The notes beneath the pieces were generated by a model. It ran no database searches. It was given only the letters and a program-made list of their open reading frames with translations, and was not told where the DNA came from. Both the position numbers and the translations under genes were made by a program. A DNA stretch of 64,000 nucleotides from JANPEZ01 sp031423155 (GTDB taxonomy: Bacteria; Actinomycetota; UBA4738; HRBIN12). Positions 8,478-16,701 of the stretch are shown here, one piece after another. The stretch's first letter is position 1. The number at the start of each line of letters is the position of its first letter. The stretch spans positions 16,198 through 80,197 of the forward strand of contig JANPEZ010000113.1 of assembly GCA_031423155.1 (NCBI GenBank), in the 5' to 3' direction.

Positions 8478-8483
8478 GCTAAC
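8478..8483 (-). promoter_or_regulatory. Likely -10 box (TAGCCT) of the tadABC-pilin unit
   Basis: TAGCCT upstream of TTG 8454. It would give a 5' leader of under 20 bases without a clear ribosome site. The rest of 8484-8724 shows no gene. Confidence 0.35.
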
Positions 8484-8724
8484 CCGGAACCAACAGCACT
8501 TGAATCCCCAGACCGACCGATTCCCGTTTCTTGTCGGGGGATGCGAGCGCGACACGCCGGCCCACCCGAAGTGATGCACGTCTCGTCCGTCAGGGATCCA
8601 TCGGCCCGGCACTGCAGGAACAGACGGCAGGTCCCTCCCCCTTGCTGGATGCAACCCCGAGAAGCGAAGATACGCCCGTGGAGGACCTCAAGCAGGACGC
8701 CGGAGAGGGCGAACGACGGCTCTG

Positions 8725-10083
8725 TTGGGTGACAAGCTGATGCGCCGCGGAGACGTCCAGTTCGCGTGGAGCGACGACGTCGCGATCGCCTATCAGGTTG
8801 TCGGCGACGGCGCGCTCGATCTCATCTATCTACCCACCCTCTTGTCGAACCTCGACTGGCAATGGGAGCATCCGCGGCACGCGCGGTTCCTCGAACGGCT
8901 CGCGGAGTTCTCCAGGCTGATCGTGGTCGACCGGCGGGGCTGGGGCTGCTCGGATCGGGTCACGCCCGGATCCTTCCCGCCGCTCGAGGTGGCCGCCGAC
9001 GACCTGATCGCCGTACTCGACGCCATCGGCTCGTCGAAGGCTGCGCTCTTCGCCGGCGGCGAGGCCGGCTGGGTCGCTTCGATCGCTGCCGCGACGCATC
9101 CGGATCGGTTCTCCGCCTTGATCCTGTACCAGTCGGCCGCCGCCTGGGTCCGCACCGAGGAGACACCGTGGAACAACTCGCCGGAAGAATGGCAGGCGCA
9201 GGAGTCCTACTGGCTGGGCGCCGGAACGGTGAGTTTCATGGAGGGTTGGATCCGCGAGAACGAGCCCTCGCTCGCCGGCGATCGCGCGGCGGCCGAGTAC
9301 CTGTCGAAGCTCGCCCGGGGGACGATCGGCGTGGGCGGTGCTCTGGCGGAATTCCGTCGCTATTACACCACCGATATCCGCGCGATCTTGCCATCTATCC
9401 AAGCGCCGACACTCGTGCTCTGCCGACCGGCGAACAAGACCGAATCACCGGAGAACGGCCCCTTCCTCGCCTCGAAGATCCCCGGCTCACGCTTCGTCGA
9501 GGTTCCCGGCGCCAACTACATGCCGTGGACCGGTGAGTCCGAGGCTCTCATCGGAGAGATCGAGGAGTTCCTCACCGGCGTTCGCCACCAACCTATGTCC
9601 GATCGCGTGCTTGCGACCGTGCTCTTCACCGACATCGTCGGCTCGACCGAGAAAGTGGCCCGATCCGGCGACGCGCGATGGAAGGATCTGTTGGCGTCGC
9701 ACGACGAGAGGGCGAAGATCGAGATCGAAAGACACCGGGGGCGATATATAGACTCCACCGGTGATGGGCTACTGGCGACTTTCGACGGGCCGGCCCGTGC
9801 CGTGCGGTGCGCGGAATCGTTGGGAGCAGCGGTACGCGACCTCGGCATCGAGATCCGCGCCGGCGTGCACACCGGAGAGGTTGAGCTCGATGGCGATGCG
9901 GTAACCGGCATCGCGGTCCACATCGGAGCACGTGTCGCCGCGCTGGCCGGCCCTTCTGAAGTACTCGTCTCCTCGACCGTAAGGAACCTCGTCGCCGGAT
10001 CCGGGCTCGAATTCGAAGACGCGCACGAGCACGAACTCAAAGGCGTCCCCGATCGCTGGCACCTGTACCGGGTGGTGAAGTAG
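8725..10083 (+). CDS. Alpha/beta-hydrolase fused to class III adenylate/guanylate cyclase
   Basis: A 452-residue cytosolic fusion. Residues about 10-285 are an alpha/beta-hydrolase domain (VVDRRGWGCSDR). Residues about 290-452 are a class III nucleotide cyclase with FTDIVGST (301-308, metal Asp), STGDGLLATFDGP and AGVHTGEVE, so the cyclase looks complete. In the hydrolase the nucleophile elbow reads GGEAG (111-115): a Glu stands where the catalytic Ser of GxSxG belongs, which suggests a sensor rather than an enzyme. Such hydrolase-cyclase fusions are common in actinobacteria and rhizobia. The start is TTG at 8725 or the in-frame ATG at 8740. The product is probably cAMP; the ligand is unknown. 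Confidence 0.85.
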   Translation: MGDKLMRRGDVQFAWSDDVAIAYQVVGDGALDLIYLPTLLSNLDWQWEHPRHARFLERLAEFSRLIVVDRRGWGCSDRVTPGSFPPLEVAADDLIAVLDAIGSSKAALFAGGEAGWVASIAAATHPDRFSALILYQSAAAWVRTEETPWNNSPEEWQAQESYWLGAGTVSFMEGWIRENEPSLAGDRAAAEYLSKLARGTIGVGGALAEFRRYYTTDIRAILPSIQAPTLVLCRPANKTESPENGPFLASKIPGSRFVEVPGANYMPWTGESEALIGEIEEFLTGVRHQPMSDRVLATVLFTDIVGSTEKVARSGDARWKDLLASHDERAKIEIERHRGRYIDSTGDGLLATFDGPARAVRCAESLGAAVRDLGIEIRAGVHTGEVELDGDAVTGIAVHIGARVAALAGPSEVLVSSTVRNLVAGSGLEFEDAHEHELKGVPDRWHLYRVVK

Positions 10084-10181
10084 GGGCGTCGGCGTCGCGA
10101 ACCTCAGTCTCGTTCTCTGAAGACCCTTCCCGAACGACTGGTACCCAGCCTGACATCGGGGCGGCGATCCAGGGTTAGCTC

Positions 10182-10571
10182 TCAGGCCTCGTCAGTAGAT
10201 GCCTGTCCGGTCACCGCGAATAGCTTGTTCACGATCTTCCACGCGCCGTCGACCTTGATCAGCGAGAAGTAGTCGACGTAGTCCATCCCGTGGTAGTCAT
10301 CCTCAGCCAGCACCGCTACCGCTGCGTCTTCGACCACATCGATGCTTACGATGCGGTAGCGGAACCCCGGGCCGGGGATCGGCATCGTCGCGACGTACTC
10401 GAAGAATTCGCCGATAGGTATGTCGGAGCGCTCGTCGCCTTCGTTGCCGAACATGCGGGCGCTCTCGTGAAACGCCTCTTTCAGCAGTCCTACGTCTGCC
10501 TTGGCCGCTCCGTCGACGTACATCTGCACGACCGCCGCGACCGCGTCGAGTTCGTCCATCCGCTCACTCAT
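10182..10571 (-). CDS. SnoaL/NTF2-like (lumazine-binding type) protein
   Basis: A 129-residue protein of the NTF2-like cone fold. The opening helix DAVAAVVQMYVDGAAKADVG, the strand-turn FHESARMFG and the closing YFSLIKVDGAWKIVNKLF are typical of the DUF4440/lumazine-binding branch. Members are small hydrolases, isomerases or ligand-binding proteins; nothing in the pocket identifies the substrate. The ATG at 10571 has a purine-rich GGAAAGGGG ribosome site upstream. It stands alone between the cyclase gene and the GcvT-like gene. The stretch 10572-10851 upstream holds no gene I can support, only what may be the promoter of the next gene (TAGTCT near 10811). Confidence 0.78.
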   Translation of the reverse strand: MSERMDELDAVAAVVQMYVDGAAKADVGLLKEAFHESARMFGNEGDERSDIPIGEFFEYVATMPIPGPGFRYRIVSIDVVEDAAVAVLAEDDYHGMDYVDYFSLIKVDGAWKIVNKLFAVTGQASTDEA

Positions 10572-10851
10572 GCCGTCCCCTTTCCACCGGCCCCCACTCG
10601 GGACCTCCCCGGCGCGTCACGACACACTGTAGACCCCTCGCCGGTCGGGACGCCGGTAGGAATCTCTCGCTCGACGCCACACGTCCTGCTCGACGACTCA
10701 ACGCTGAGCGACACGAGAACCGGATACCTGCCGATCTGGTCGCCGGACTCGTCGAGCTTCGTCGTCTCGATCCCCGGAGAAGGCGGGAGGCCTGAATCCC
10801 TCAACAGGGTTTAGTCTGCCCGGACGTCAGAGCCAGAAGGGGATCCCGCAC

Positions 10852-12051
10852 ATGTCCGAGCAGGCGAAGAAGAGCACTTTCTACGACTTCCTATCCCGGT
10901 ACGCCGAGGGCGACTTCGACACGTACATGGCCAACTCGACCCAGGACGAGGACTACCTGAACTGGAACGGGTACACCCTCCCCTACGTGTTCGTCGACGA
11001 GGAGCAGGAGTACAACGCCGTTCGCACCGGATGCGCCCTGTTCGACGCGACCCCGGCGCGCAAGTACCGCATCCGCGGCGCCAACGCAGGCGCGTTCATG
11101 GACTACCTGATGACCCGGTCGATGACCGCTCTGCCGACGATGCGGGCCACCTACGGCATCTGGTGCACGCAGGACGGCATGCTCAACGATGACTCCATGA
11201 CGTACAAGCTCGCCGAGGACCACTACATCGTCATGGCCGCCGAGGTGAACCACGACGAGCTCTTCGCCGAGATCGCGGCGCGCTTCGCAGACGTTTCCGT
11301 CGTCGACGACTCCGCTTCGCTGGCCGGCATGGCGGTGCAGGGCGCCAAGTCGTGCGCCGCGCTGAACAGCTTCGGTTTCTCCGGAATCGAGAACCTCAAA
11401 CCCTTCGAGGTGAAGTTCTTCGACCTGGCCGGCGGCGAGGTCATGGTGGCGCGCGTCGGATTCACCGGAGACCTCGGCTACGAGATCTGGTTCAAGCCCG
11501 ACCTATGCGCGGCCGTGGAGGATGCGTTCCTCGCGGCGGAGAAGGCGCTGGGTATCCGGATCGCCGGATACGGCCTGACGACGATCCAGCTCTGCCGGAT
11601 GGAAGGCGGCATGATCGTCCCCGGATGGGACACGGCCCAGTCCTTCGAGGACCCCGAGTTCGAGCGCAGCCCTTTCGAAATGGGGATGGCCTGGAACGTA
11701 GACCTGGATCGCGACGACGATTTCCTCGGCAAAGAGGCGCTGCTCAAGGAGCGGGCGGGCGGCTCTCGGTTCGTCATGAAGGGGTTCTCGATCGACGTGG
11801 AATGCGACCTGGCGGACGGGGCCGAGCTGTTCGCCGCGTTAGACGGCGAGGCCGTTCAGGTCGGCACCTTGCCCTCGGTCTCCTGGTCGCACACCGCGAA
11901 AGGCTGGATCGGCCTGTCGTCCTTAAGGACCGAACACGCCGGCCTGTCGGAGGGTTTCGTCGAGATCGATGGCGAGAAGATCGCGTGTCGGATCGTCGAA
12001 CTTCCCTTCATCGACCTGGAACGAAGGCGTCAGGTGCCGGCGCCGCTGTAG
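10852..12051 (+). CDS. Aminomethyltransferase-fold (GcvT/DMSP-demethylase-like) protein
   Basis: A 399-residue tetrahydrofolate-dependent methyl- or aminomethyltransferase-like protein. Family signs are the early CALFDATPARKYRIRG (the usual LFD-S-K pattern), DDSMTYKLAEDHYIVM, RVGFTGDLGYEIWF (the folate-binding G-x-x-GY-E core) and the C-terminal barrel domain with FLGKEALLKE. The normal glycine-cleavage partners are absent nearby, so a demethylase acting on another methylated compound is more likely than true GcvT. The ATG at 10852 is preceded by an AGAAGGGG ribosome site. It converges with the M19 peptidase gene, 11 bases apart. Confidence 0.82.
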   Translation: MSEQAKKSTFYDFLSRYAEGDFDTYMANSTQDEDYLNWNGYTLPYVFVDEEQEYNAVRTGCALFDATPARKYRIRGANAGAFMDYLMTRSMTALPTMRATYGIWCTQDGMLNDDSMTYKLAEDHYIVMAAEVNHDELFAEIAARFADVSVVDDSASLAGMAVQGAKSCAALNSFGFSGIENLKPFEVKFFDLAGGEVMVARVGFTGDLGYEIWFKPDLCAAVEDAFLAAEKALGIRIAGYGLTTIQLCRMEGGMIVPGWDTAQSFEDPEFERSPFEMGMAWNVDLDRDDDFLGKEALLKERAGGSRFVMKGFSIDVECDLADGAELFAALDGEAVQVGTLPSVSWSHTAKGWIGLSSLRTEHAGLSEGFVEIDGEKIACRIVELPFIDLERRRQVPAPL

Positions 12052-12062
12052 CAACAGCGCCT

Positions 12063-13250
12063 CTACACCCAAACGTCGCGCAGGGCTCGCATGACGTTGC
12101 CGCCGGCCAGCTTCGCGATCTGTTCGTCCGTGTAGCCGTGGGCGACCAGCCAGCGGATCACGTTCGGGAACTCGCTGGGGTTCTCCAGGCCTTCGACGTA
12201 GTCGATGTCGAGGTGATCGGGCTCGTCGCCGCTGCTCAGGAAGTCGGCGTAGCGCCGGTGCAGCTCGACGTGGTCGCCGAAGAACGTGTCGGGGCCGAAG
12301 GCGACGTTATCGATACCCATCACGTCGATGCAGTACTCGGCGTGAGCCATGACCGTCTCGAGCGAGTGCGGCTGACCGGGCACCTCGGTCGTGTGCGGCG
12401 AAGCCTCGATGCCGATGACCCCTCCGGTCGCCGCCACCGCCTTAAGCAGGTCGTCGTTCTTCATCTTCATCTCGGCGAATAGCGCTCTTGCCCCGGAGTG
12501 CGATAGGAATACCGGCGCGGTCGATAGGTCGCAGGTCTGCATGGCCGTGACGTCGCCCGTGTGCGACAGATCGATCGCCAAGCCGAGGCGGTTCATCCGC
12601 GTGACCGCCTTGCGGCCGAAGACCGTGAGTCCCCCGTCGCCGGGGTCACGCACTCCCCCACCTAGCTGGTTGGACTCACTGTAGGCCACGCCGATCATGC
12701 GCACGCCCAGGCCGTAGAGGATGTCCAGCCGGTCCAGCTCGTTCTCGATCGGCGCGGCACCCTCGACGCAGGCGATCATCGCGATCCGGCCGGTCGCGTG
12801 CGCGCGCTCGATGTCGGCCACGGTAGTCCCCAGGAACATCGTCGTCTGATGCGCCAGGTCGGAAAGGTGCATGCCCAGGTCGTGGATCACGTCGGTCCAC
12901 TTCCAACCGCCCGCCGAGGTGATCGTCGCCGTCCCGTCGAGGAAGTTCTCGAAGACGGCGTCAAGGCCCGAGGCGGCCAGTCCCTCGTAGCCGTACCACT
13001 CACGGCCCTGGCGGATGTAGGCGTCGTTGTCATCCCAGTCCGCGGGCGCTATCCCGCCGTGTTCGTGCAGGGAGATGCAGACGTTCTCCCGGAGCAAGCG
13101 TTGGGTCCTAGCCTCGTCGTCGGCGGACAACGGCACGACGAAGGGCTCGACCCGGCCGAGCTGGGGTGCGAGTTCGAAGACGGTGAAGTCCTCCCCCGGC
13201 ACCAGGTATGAGAAGGACCGGTACCCGTCCCAGCGCTTCTTGGGCTCCAT
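12063..13250 (-). CDS. Membrane dipeptidase family (peptidase M19) protein
   Basis: A 395-residue TIM-barrel metallohydrolase related to renal dipeptidase. Family motifs visible are IACVEGAAPIENE (bridging Glu), GLAIDLSHTG, APVFLSHSGARALF (metal His residues), FGPDTFFG (Asp) and the C-terminal VIRWLVAHGYTDEQIAKLAG. The first metal motif, normally HxD, reads LHEHGG here, so one ligand is changed. The protein carries no signal peptide and is probably cytosolic. The ATG at 13250 lies eight bases after TAGCCT and is likely leaderless. The substrate is unknown; a D-aminoacyl or dehydro-dipeptide is possible. Confidence 0.83.
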   Translation of the reverse strand: MEPKKRWDGYRSFSYLVPGEDFTVFELAPQLGRVEPFVVPLSADDEARTQRLLRENVCISLHEHGGIAPADWDDNDAYIRQGREWYGYEGLAASGLDAVFENFLDGTATITSAGGWKWTDVIHDLGMHLSDLAHQTTMFLGTTVADIERAHATGRIAMIACVEGAAPIENELDRLDILYGLGVRMIGVAYSESNQLGGGVRDPGDGGLTVFGRKAVTRMNRLGLAIDLSHTGDVTAMQTCDLSTAPVFLSHSGARALFAEMKMKNDDLLKAVAATGGVIGIEASPHTTEVPGQPHSLETVMAHAEYCIDVMGIDNVAFGPDTFFGDHVELHRRYADFLSSGDEPDHLDIDYVEGLENPSEFPNVIRWLVAHGYTDEQIAKLAGGNVMRALRDVWV

Positions 13251-13258
13251 CGCTCGCG

Positions 13259-13264
13259 AGGCTA
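13259..13264 (-). promoter_or_regulatory. -10 box (TAGCCT) for the M19 gene, leaderless
   Basis: TAGCCT ends eight bases before ATG 13250. Confidence 0.42.
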
Positions 13265-13328
13265 TCGCACCCGAAAGAACGGCGTTGTCATCTCATGTGG
13301 CGAGAACCGAGTACGGCGATCTACTCGG

Positions 13329-13772
13329 TTACCTGTAGCCGACGCGCCCGAAGGGCCAGTCGCGCGCCAGCCAGTCCGACACCGCCTGCCACAAGGGAGC
13401 ATCGAGCTCGGCGCGGGAAACCCTGACCCAGGACTGGACCCTCGCGTCGTGATCCTGGCTCGGGTAGATGTACACGCACCCGATCTCCTCGCCCGTGACC
13501 GGATCCATGACCGCGTATGTGAAGCCTCGCCGCGCTTGGAAGTCGGCTTCATGTCCTTCGAGATCGGCGAGGTTCTCCTCGATGGTCATCGGCACCGGCC
13601 AGGGATCGTCGCCGTCATCGAAGCCGGGCGTGGCGTGGATGTGCTCGATGCTGGACATCCACGCCTCATGGTCGATCTCGTTATGACGCGGCGCGAGAGG
13701 TTCCAGACGCATGCCCGGCACTTCCACGCCGAGTGGCACCTGGAAGTCTTCGGGGACGAACGGCTCCGTCAT
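13329..13772 (-). CDS. GNAT-like N-acetyltransferase
   Basis: A 147-residue protein. It has a GNAT-like layout: substrate-side segment GMRLEPLAPRHNEID, then FTYAVMDPVTGEEIGCVYIY (the beta4 strand pair typical of GNAT proteins) and a following region ARVQSWVRVSRAEL. The usual acetyl-CoA loop (Q/RxxGxG/A) is not obvious, so activity is uncertain. The ATG at 13772 is seven bases after TAGACT. It lies 15 bases downstream of the TadZ stop on the same strand but has its own promoter box. The function is unknown. Confidence 0.65.
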   Translation of the reverse strand: MTEPFVPEDFQVPLGVEVPGMRLEPLAPRHNEIDHEAWMSSIEHIHATPGFDDGDDPWPVPMTIEENLADLEGHEADFQARRGFTYAVMDPVTGEEIGCVYIYPSQDHDARVQSWVRVSRAELDAPLWQAVSDWLARDWPFGRVGYR

Positions 13773-13779
13773 GCGGCGC

Positions 13780-13785
13780 AGTCTA
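13780..13785 (-). promoter_or_regulatory. -10 box (TAGACT) for the GNAT-like gene, leaderless
   Basis: TAGACT ends seven bases before ATG 13772 and lies just past the tadZ stop. Confidence 0.5.
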
Positions 13786-13787
13786 GT

Positions 13788-14882
13788 TCAGCCGGCCTCG
13801 CGGTCTTCCTCCTCCGCGGTTGCTAGCTTCGCCGCGAGCTTTTCGAAGGCGCGGCCCGTCCTGCCGCGCCGAGGGAGCAGGCGGCCGTGGTCCTGGGCGG
13901 CTGCGACTCCGGCGTCCACCGGGATGACCGCGATGGGCGCGTTGCCGAAGACTCGGCCAACGTCGGCGGGCGTGACCTCTGCCCGGTGGGCGCGATTGAC
14001 GACGAATCCGACCTTGTCCAGGGCGCCGGCCGACTCGATAGCCGCCATCGCGCGTTTGGCGTCACGGAACGCCAGCACGTCCAGCGAGAGAACCACCAGG
14101 ACCCGGTCAGCGATCGCGAAGCCGCAACGCGCGAACTCATCGAGCGCGCGGGGCAGATGAAGGATGACGACGTCAGCCGATGAAGCGGCGGCCTCGACCG
14201 CCGTTCGCAGGACGTTCGCCCCGACCGCCAGGGCCTCCTCGGCCTCGGGCGCCAGCAGCGCACGGAATCCGTCGGGGTGCGGCCACAAGATCTCGTCCAG
14301 ATGCGCCGGCGAAAGCTCATCGATCAAGGGCAAGACGTCGGAAACGGTCCGGATGCCTTCCGTGGGCGCTCCGATCGCGCCGGCGACGTCTCCGAAGATC
14401 GGATCCATATCGATCAACACGGTCTCGGCAGAACGGCGAGCGAAAGCTGCGGAAAGGTGGGTGGCGACGAACGTTGCCCCGACCCCGCCGCGCGGGCCGT
14501 AGACCGCGACCACCGTCGCCCGCCTGCCCGTCGTCGCCGCCGGCGCGGCAGAGGCCTCCGCGGCTCCGAGCAACTCCTGTCGATCCGCGGGCCAGACATA
14601 GAAGCCCCGCGCGCCGGCGCGGATGGCGCTGCGAAGAGCCGCCACCGACTCGCGGGTTTCGACCGCCAGCAGCGCCGCCCCTCCCGACAGTCCGGCACCT
14701 GCCAGAGACGGCTGCGCCACTACCGCGTCGGGCTCCAACTGGCGCACCGCCTCGACCAGCTGAACCCCGTCACCGCACATACCGACTATCTGTATCCGTC
14801 CGTTCCGATCGAGGAAGTGCATGACCTCCTCGGCAACGTCGTGCTCTTCGATGGCCAGGACCACCCTTGCGACTTCGACCAC
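13788..14882 (-). CDS. tadZ: Pilus assembly localisation ATPase TadZ/CpaE
   Basis: A 364-residue MinD/ParA-like protein with an atypical receiver domain. Residues about 1-115 form a response-regulator-like domain (VVLAIEEHDVAEEVMHFL, PDAVVAQPSL). Residues about 122-350 form the ATPase, with the deviant Walker A loop GPRGGVGAT (129-137), which lacks both usual lysines, as known for several CpaE/TadZ proteins. VLIDMDPIFGDVAG and SADVVILHLPRALDE are further ATPase signs. It should place the Tad machine in the cell. The GTG start at 14882 has a GGGGAGGG ribosome site six bases upstream. It is 5 kb from tadA, with unrelated genes between. Confidence 0.88.
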   Translation of the reverse strand: MVEVARVVLAIEEHDVAEEVMHFLDRNGRIQIVGMCGDGVQLVEAVRQLEPDAVVAQPSLAGAGLSGGAALLAVETRESVAALRSAIRAGARGFYVWPADRQELLGAAEASAAPAATTGRRATVVAVYGPRGGVGATFVATHLSAAFARRSAETVLIDMDPIFGDVAGAIGAPTEGIRTVSDVLPLIDELSPAHLDEILWPHPDGFRALLAPEAEEALAVGANVLRTAVEAAASSADVVILHLPRALDEFARCGFAIADRVLVVLSLDVLAFRDAKRAMAAIESAGALDKVGFVVNRAHRAEVTPADVGRVFGNAPIAVIPVDAGVAAAQDHGRLLPRRGRTGRAFEKLAAKLATAEEEDREAG

Positions 14883-15012
14883 GTGCGACCCTCCCCTGCT
14901 CGCGAGGAAGAGGAAGGGATGTGGACACTAGCGACGCGCGCCTTTCGGACCTATCCCCAACCCGGCCGATTTCCGGCCGACACCCGGGGGAGCGTTCAGG
15001 CCGGCCTCGGCG

Positions 15013-15042
15013 GATGAGCGGTGACGGAGGTCACCGCTCATC
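15013..15042 (-). terminator. Perfect 13-bp inverted repeat, likely terminator of the flavin oxidoreductase gene
   Basis: Arms 15013-15025 (GATGAGCGGTGAC) and 15030-15042 are exact complements around a four-base loop. It sits eight bases past the oxidoreductase stop at 15050 and before the tadZ start region. There is no U tract, so it may work as a Rho-independent structure of the actinobacterial U-less kind or stabilise the 3' end. Confidence 0.65.
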
Positions 15043-15049
15043 GCGTCCG

Positions 15050-16084
15050 TCAGCGACCGGCGAGCTCCTTGCGGACCGTGGGCGCGACCTCGGTGCCGAG
15101 CAGCTCGATCGAACGCATGATCTTCTCGTGCGGCATCGATCCCACCGTGAACTGCACCAGGAAGCGATCGTGCTTGAAGATCTCGTGCTGGAAGAGGATC
15201 TTCTCGATCACCTCCTGCGGGCTTCCGACGAAGTTGGAACCGCGAAGCGTCGCGGCGCCCTCGTAGTGCTCCTTCGTCATCGGCTGCCAGCCTCTCTCGC
15301 GGCCGATCTTGTTCATCATCGAAGCGGCGTACGGGAACGAGTCGTCGATCGCCTCCTGCGAGGTCTTGGCGATATAGCCGTGCGAGTTGATGCTGACCGC
15401 CGGAAGAGGGTCGTGACCCGCTCGGCCCGCCGCCTCGCGGAACAGCTCGATGAAGGGGGCGAACCGCTCGGGCATGCCGCCGATGATCGCGAGCGCCATC
15501 GGCAGGCCGAGCGTCCCGGCTCGGAACGCCGACTCCGGCGCCCCGCCCACCGCTACCCAGATGGGCAGCGGATCCTGCATCGGGCGCGGGTAGACACCCT
15601 CTCCGTGCAGTGCCGGGCGGAAGCGGCCAGACCACTCCACGTCCTCGGCCTCACGCAGGCGGATCAGCAACCGTAGCTTCTCGTCGAACAGGTCGTCGTA
15701 GTCGTCAAGGTCGTATCCGAACAAGGGGAACGATTCGGTGAACGAGCCTCGGCCGGCCATGATCTCGGCCCGCCCGTTCGACAGTAGATCCAAAGTTGCG
15801 AAATCCTGGAACACGCGGACAGGATCGTCGGAGCTGATCACCGAGACCGCGCTGGTGAGCCGCAGCTGCTGGGTCCGCTGCGCGACCGCCGCGAGCACCA
15901 CGGCCGGCGAGGACACGATCAGGTCCTCGCGGTGATGCTCCCCCACCCCGAAGACGTCGAGTCCCACCTCGTCGGCGAGCTGAGCCTCCTCGAGCAGGTC
16001 GAGCATCCGCCGCTGCGGACTGATGATGTGCCCGTCGAGCGGGTCCTCCTGCAACTCGGCGAACGTGTAGATCCCGATCTCCAT
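15050..16084 (-). CDS. LLM-class (luciferase-like) flavin-dependent oxidoreductase
   Basis: A 344-residue bacterial-luciferase-like TIM barrel that uses reduced FMN or F420. Signs are DEVGLDVFGVGEHHRED (the cofactor-binding GEHH), SAVSVISSDDPVRVFQDFAT, GRAEIMAGRGSFTESFPLFG and PIWVAVGGAPES. The short N-terminal part MEIGIYTFAE is typical of the group with EHH, often a monooxygenase or reductase of unknown substrate. The ATG at 16084 was chosen because a TAGGGT box lies ten bases upstream; a start at 16135 would add an uncharacteristic basic stretch. It is a single gene closed by a strong hairpin downstream. Confidence 0.87.
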   Translation of the reverse strand: MEIGIYTFAELQEDPLDGHIISPQRRMLDLLEEAQLADEVGLDVFGVGEHHREDLIVSSPAVVLAAVAQRTQQLRLTSAVSVISSDDPVRVFQDFATLDLLSNGRAEIMAGRGSFTESFPLFGYDLDDYDDLFDEKLRLLIRLREAEDVEWSGRFRPALHGEGVYPRPMQDPLPIWVAVGGAPESAFRAGTLGLPMALAIIGGMPERFAPFIELFREAAGRAGHDPLPAVSINSHGYIAKTSQEAIDDSFPYAASMMNKIGRERGWQPMTKEHYEGAATLRGSNFVGSPQEVIEKILFQHEIFKHDRFLVQFTVGSMPHEKIMRSIELLGTEVAPTVRKELAGR

Positions 16085-16094
16085 GGCGGCAAGA

Positions 16095-16100
16095 ACCCTA
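16095..16100 (-). promoter_or_regulatory. -10 box (TAGGGT) for the flavin oxidoreductase gene
   Basis: TAGGGT ends ten bases before ATG 16084, leaving at most a few untranslated bases. Confidence 0.4.
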
Positions 16101-16179
16101 CAGACACTCCGCTTGTTCCCGCGTGCTATCTTCAAGCCCTCGCCACGGATCGCGTGGCCCGACCCAGGAGGTGGGATCG

Positions 16180-16242
16180 ATGACTGCTACGACGGTGGTT
16201 GTCGCGTCGCGCCCTCGCTGCGGTCGTTACAGCTTCTCCTGA
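16180..16242 (+). CDS. Possible 20-residue leader peptide upstream of the RNHCP gene
   Basis: ATG at 16180 is preceded by a strong AGGAGG eight bases upstream and opens a 20-codon frame, MTATTVVVASRPRCGRYSFS, ending in TGA. The arginine-rich C-terminal half with one Cys resembles small actinobacterial leader peptides in length and style, but the match is loose. It ends 59 bases before the RNHCP start. A TATCTT box at 16127-16132 could be its -10. It could regulate the downstream gene or be chance; only the ribosome site argues for translation. Confidence 0.4.
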   Translation: MTATTVVVASRPRCGRYSFS

Positions 16243-16301
16243 TCGACTCCTGATCCATGGGCACGACGGCGTATCCCACCGTGTTCCATGGAGGTCATCC
16301 T

Positions 16302-16673
16302 TTGTCACGCGACCAACGCCGCGGCGAGCGGCACAACCGAACATCGTTCCGCTGCGGCAACTGCCATCTCGAGGTGCCGTATCAGGCGATCGGCACCGCT
16401 CACCGCAATCACTGTCCGAACTGCCTGTGGAGCCGTCACGTGGATGAGGACCACCCCGGAGATCGAGACTCCGATTGCGGCTCTCTCATGGAGCCCATCG
16501 CCATCACCGTTCGAGGCGACGGTGAGTGGGTTCTGGTTCACAGGTGCGGCGGATGCGACGAACTGCGCCTGAACCGCGCAGCGGGCGACGATAACCCGCT
16601 GATGCTGTTGCGCCTGGCCGTGAAACCCCTCGCCCAGCCGCCCTTCCCGATCGAGCGGATCGGGCTGATCTAG
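16302..16673 (+). CDS. RNHCP domain zinc-ribbon protein
   Basis: A 123-residue protein of the RNHCP family. CGNCHLEV (about 19-26), then HRNHCPNCLWSRHVDED (residues about 35-51), the motif that names the family, and a third pair HRCGGC near 83-88. These should bind zinc. The function is unknown. I prefer the TTG at 16302, which has a GGAGG site seven bases upstream; the in-frame ATG at 16257 would add 15 residues without a ribosome site. It is followed within 30 bases by the CAP-domain gene, which has its own -10 box. Confidence 0.8.
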   Translation: MSRDQRRGERHNRTSFRCGNCHLEVPYQAIGTAHRNHCPNCLWSRHVDEDHPGDRDSDCGSLMEPIAITVRGDGEWVLVHRCGGCDELRLNRAAGDDNPLMLLRLAVKPLAQPPFPIERIGLI

Positions 16674-16688
16674 GCCGGCCTGCTCGGC

Positions 16689-16694
16689 TAGACT
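16689..16694 (+). promoter_or_regulatory. -10 box (TAGACT) for the first CAP-domain gene, leaderless
   Basis: TAGACT ends seven bases before ATG 16702. The same box and spacing recur before the second CAP gene at 21356. Confidence 0.5.
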
Positions 16695-16701
16695 GCCCCC
16701 C

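Noticed and set aside
10572..10851. Glycine riboswitch before the GcvT-like gene
   Set aside because: No tandem aptamer-like structure can be read; only a TAGTCT box and a ribosome site near the gene.
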